This document shows, piece by piece, positions 4,330 to 5,869 of a DNA stretch of 5,869 bases; positions within the stretch are counted from its first letter, which is position 1, and every line of letters starts with the position of its first letter. The notes beneath the pieces are model-generated. The model did no database searches. It was not told where the DNA came from and saw only the letters and a program-made list of their open reading frames with translations. This DNA is from Candidatus Peregrinibacteria bacterium CG10_big_fil_rev_8_21_14_0_10_49_16 (GTDB lineage: Bacteria; Patescibacteriota; Gracilibacteria; Peribacterales; Peribacteraceae), in contig PFDS01000009.1 of NCBI GenBank assembly GCA_002772605.1, positions 1 through 5,869 of the forward strand. Reading direction: 5' to 3'. A program made the translations under genes and the position numbers.

Positions 4330-5869
4330 CTACTGCTGCTGCATCTGCTCTAGAGCAGACTGTGCCGTGGTATTTTGCGGGTCGTACCTGAGGATAGTCT
4401 CAAACTGCAGACGTGCTTCTTCAAAATGTTGGTTCTGATGGTAAAGCAGACCAAGGTTAATCCGTGCCGCAGTCAACGTAGGAAGAAGTCGAATAGCCTT
4501 CTCATACGCTGCTATTGCTTCATCTGCTTTACTTTGCGCCTGCAGCGCAACACCGAGATTGTAATGTGCCTGTATGAAGTACGGATTCACCATAAGTGCA
4601 TCTTGGTAGTGGTTGATAGCCTCATCAATATTTCCTTCCTGTATCGAGAGCGCACCAAGATTCACATGCACTTCTTCCAGATCCGATCGAAGCATCAGGG
4701 CTTTTTCATAGGCCTCGCGTGCAGAAGACAACTGTCCCAATTCCGAGAAAAGCAAGCCGCGACCGATATGCACTTCTGCGTTATCCGGGTTCTGTCTGAG
4801 TGCTTCGTCGTAGACTCGCTCTGCATCACTATACCGCCGCAGACGACGGTACGTTGCACCAAGATTGGCAAAAATCTTGCTGTACGGTCGAATGGCGATT
4901 GCCTTCTCATACTCTTCAATGGCCCTCTCGTACTCTCCCCGCAGACGGTAGACATTCCCCATGTTGTTATGGGCAACATGCGATACATCGCCATACTGCT
5001 GAAGTACGTTCCGGAGAAGCACCTCCGTATCTCCCCAGAGAAGAGACTGCGCATGGGTTTGAAGAGAAAGTGTCAGAAGAACGAGTACACCGGCAGTACC
5101 TACCGCCTTTGTCCACTGTTTTTTCTTCCGGGTAATCCAATACCCCACGAATCCAACAATCAGCACAAGCCCAACAGATGGGATATACGCATAGCGATCT
5201 GACGCGAAGTAGCGATCCATATCTCCTCCACGGGCAATATTGAGAAAAGAGGGAGCTAATGTCACGAGATAGAATAGCCAGCAGAAACTCATGAGAACTG
5301 TAGAGACGCCATACCATGGCGTCTCCTGTCCACGAGATGAGACGCTATGATATAGCGTCTCTACAATAATCCAGAGAGTTATCCCCGTTACACCAAGAAC
5401 AATAATCATTGGTATAAAAAATTCTGGCGATAGGATCGACGCCTCTGTATACGGATATAAAACACTGAAATTCTGTGGCCAAAAAAACTTCTCCATATAG
5501 AAGAGTGTGCTCTTAGGAGCGACGATGAGTTTTTCCCAGTAGGAAGCAAAAGAAAATGCCTCGCGTTTTCCATATATCCCGATCATGCCAAAGAGAGTGC
5601 TGAGTCCCACATACGGCACCTTCTCGATCCAGAGGTTCTTCTCACGAAGGTTCCTTCCCTGGAACCAATCAATGAGGAGCAGGATGACTGGAAGCACCAC
5701 AATGGAGACTTTCGCCAGGAGTCCGAGGGCAAAGGCGAGGATGCTTCTCCATTTCCACTGTTTCAGGTAGAAGCACACACTCAGTAAGAAGAACAATGCC
5801 GAGAGCACATCCTTCCTGCTACTCGCCCAGGCAACCGCTTCCGTATGGAGAGGATGTACGAGGAAGAGA
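4330..5869 (-). CDS. TMTC-like multi-pass membrane protein with C-terminal TPRs (N-terminus outside window)
   Basis: Coding continues past the right edge: before the GTG at 5808 the frame reads LFLVHPLHTEAVAWASSRKD. The visible 512 residues hold several membrane helices. They include a LLAKVSIVVLPVILLLIDWF segment, FFWPQNFSVLYPY and DRYAYIPSVGL. These match the motifs HP(v/l)HTEAVAW..RKDVL, LL.K....LP..LLL.D, YP and DRY.Y.P..GL of TMTC-like/DUF1736 proteins (GT-C superfamily). Eukaryotic TMTCs act in protein O-mannosylation, while bacterial members are mostly uncharacterised. Six TPRs occupy about residues 298-499 (for example EEVHVNLGALSIQEGNIDEA) and probably bind protein partners. The catalytic acidic motif expected in the first external loop is off the window, so activity cannot be judged. 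Residues about 168-190 are encoded by a palindromic insert (5299-5365). The gene ends QQQ-TAG, convergent with the regulator. Confidence 0.88.
   Translation of the reverse strand, partial: LFLVHPLHTEAVAWASSRKDVLSALFFLLSVCFYLKQWKWRSILAFALGLLAKVSIVVLPVILLLIDWFQGRNLREKNLWIEKVPYVGLSTLFGMIGIYGKREAFSFASYWEKLIVAPKSTLFYMEKFFWPQNFSVLYPYTEASILSPEFFIPMIIVLGVTGITLWIIVETLYHSVSSRGQETPWYGVSTVLMSFCWLFYLVTLAPSFLNIARGGDMDRYFASDRYAYIPSVGLVLIVGFVGYWITRKKKQWTKAVGTAGVLVLLTLSLQTHAQSLLWGDTEVLLRNVLQQYGDVSHVAHNNMGNVYRLRGEYERAIEEYEKAIAIRPYSKIFANLGATYRRLRRYSDAERVYDEALRQNPDNAEVHIGRGLLFSELGQLSSAREAYEKALMLRSDLEEVHVNLGALSIQEGNIDEAINHYQDALMVNPYFIQAHYNLGVALQAQSKADEAIAAYEKAIRLLPTLTAARINLGLLYHQNQHFEEARLQFETILRYDPQNTTAQSALEQMQQQ
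5299..5365. repeat. Double palindromic element in frame within the TPR membrane protein gene
   Basis: There are four copies of one 7-mer: GAGACGC at 5303 and 5339, and its reverse complement GCGTCTC at 5319 and 5355. They form hairpin A (5303-5325, GAGACGCCAT-ACC-ATGGCGTCTC) and hairpin B (5339-5361, GAGACGCTAT-GAT-ATAGCGTCTC). Each has a perfect 10-bp stem and a 3-nt loop. The element as a whole is bounded by an 11-bp inverted repeat, TGTAGAGACGC and GCGTCTCTACA. It is translated on the minus strand as roughly VETLYHSVSSRGQETPWYGV, in which both hairpins give an ET..Y..VS-like pattern. This suggests a small mobile palindromic repeat or MITE-like unit. Confidence 0.8.

Noticed and set aside
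4375..5202. 275-codon plus-strand open frame opposite the TPR gene
   Set aside because: It is cysteine-rich and patternless, and lies antisense to well-defined TPRs. It has no SD or promoter.
5299..5365. CRISPR array or terminator at the double palindrome
   Set aside because: There are only two units, no spacers of regular length and no U-tract. The stretch lies inside an intact reading frame.
5806..5808. GTG as start codon of the TPR membrane protein
   Set aside because: The frame is open to the window edge, and the upstream codons encode the conserved HPLHTEAVAW...RKD motif, so the GTG is an internal valine.

Overview
The window is bacterial, from an organism I cannot place with confidence. 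It has moderate GC, short intergenic gaps, Shine-Dalgarno (SD) sites on some genes only, and the standard genetic code. A TrmB-type regulator, a TMTC-like TPR membrane protein and several short orphan membrane proteins together would suit a candidate-phylum (Peregrinibacteria/CPR-like) genome. That is an impression from gene content and is not demonstrated by the sequence.

Layout. At the left edge (3-371, +) is the C-terminal third of a membrane fatty acid desaturase. It is tail-to-tail with a small cupin protein (356-739, -), and the two genes overlap by 16 bp. A perfect 15-bp hairpin (761-792) separates the cupin from a 68-codon acidic protein (818-1024, -), which has a clear SD and a near-consensus promoter (1067-1094) built into an AT-rich palindrome. 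Next comes an unrecognised 166-aa membrane-anchored protein (1135-1635, -). A terminator-type hairpin (1661-1686) separates it from a two-gene minus-strand operon: a 77-aa membrane/coiled-coil protein (3163-3396) followed by a 448-aa SPFH/band-7 protein (1743-3089). A TrmB-like regulator (3487-4320, +) is transcribed divergently from that operon across a 90-bp gap holding a large bulged palindrome. On the right, a TMTC-like membrane protein with six TPRs (4330-5869, -) runs off the edge.

How the genes fit together. The SPFH protein, its small membrane partner and the divergent regulator look like one module: a membrane scaffold controlled by a local ligand-sensing repressor or activator. The desaturase points to membrane-lipid modification. 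The TPR protein belongs to a family linked to protein O-glycosylation. The functional link among these three groups is inference.

The most unusual signal is a 67-bp double palindrome (5299-5365). It consists of two matched 10-3-10 hairpins built from four copies of one 7-mer, and it lies in frame inside the TPR membrane protein gene. It looks like a small palindromic repeat that inserted into a loop of the protein and is translated.
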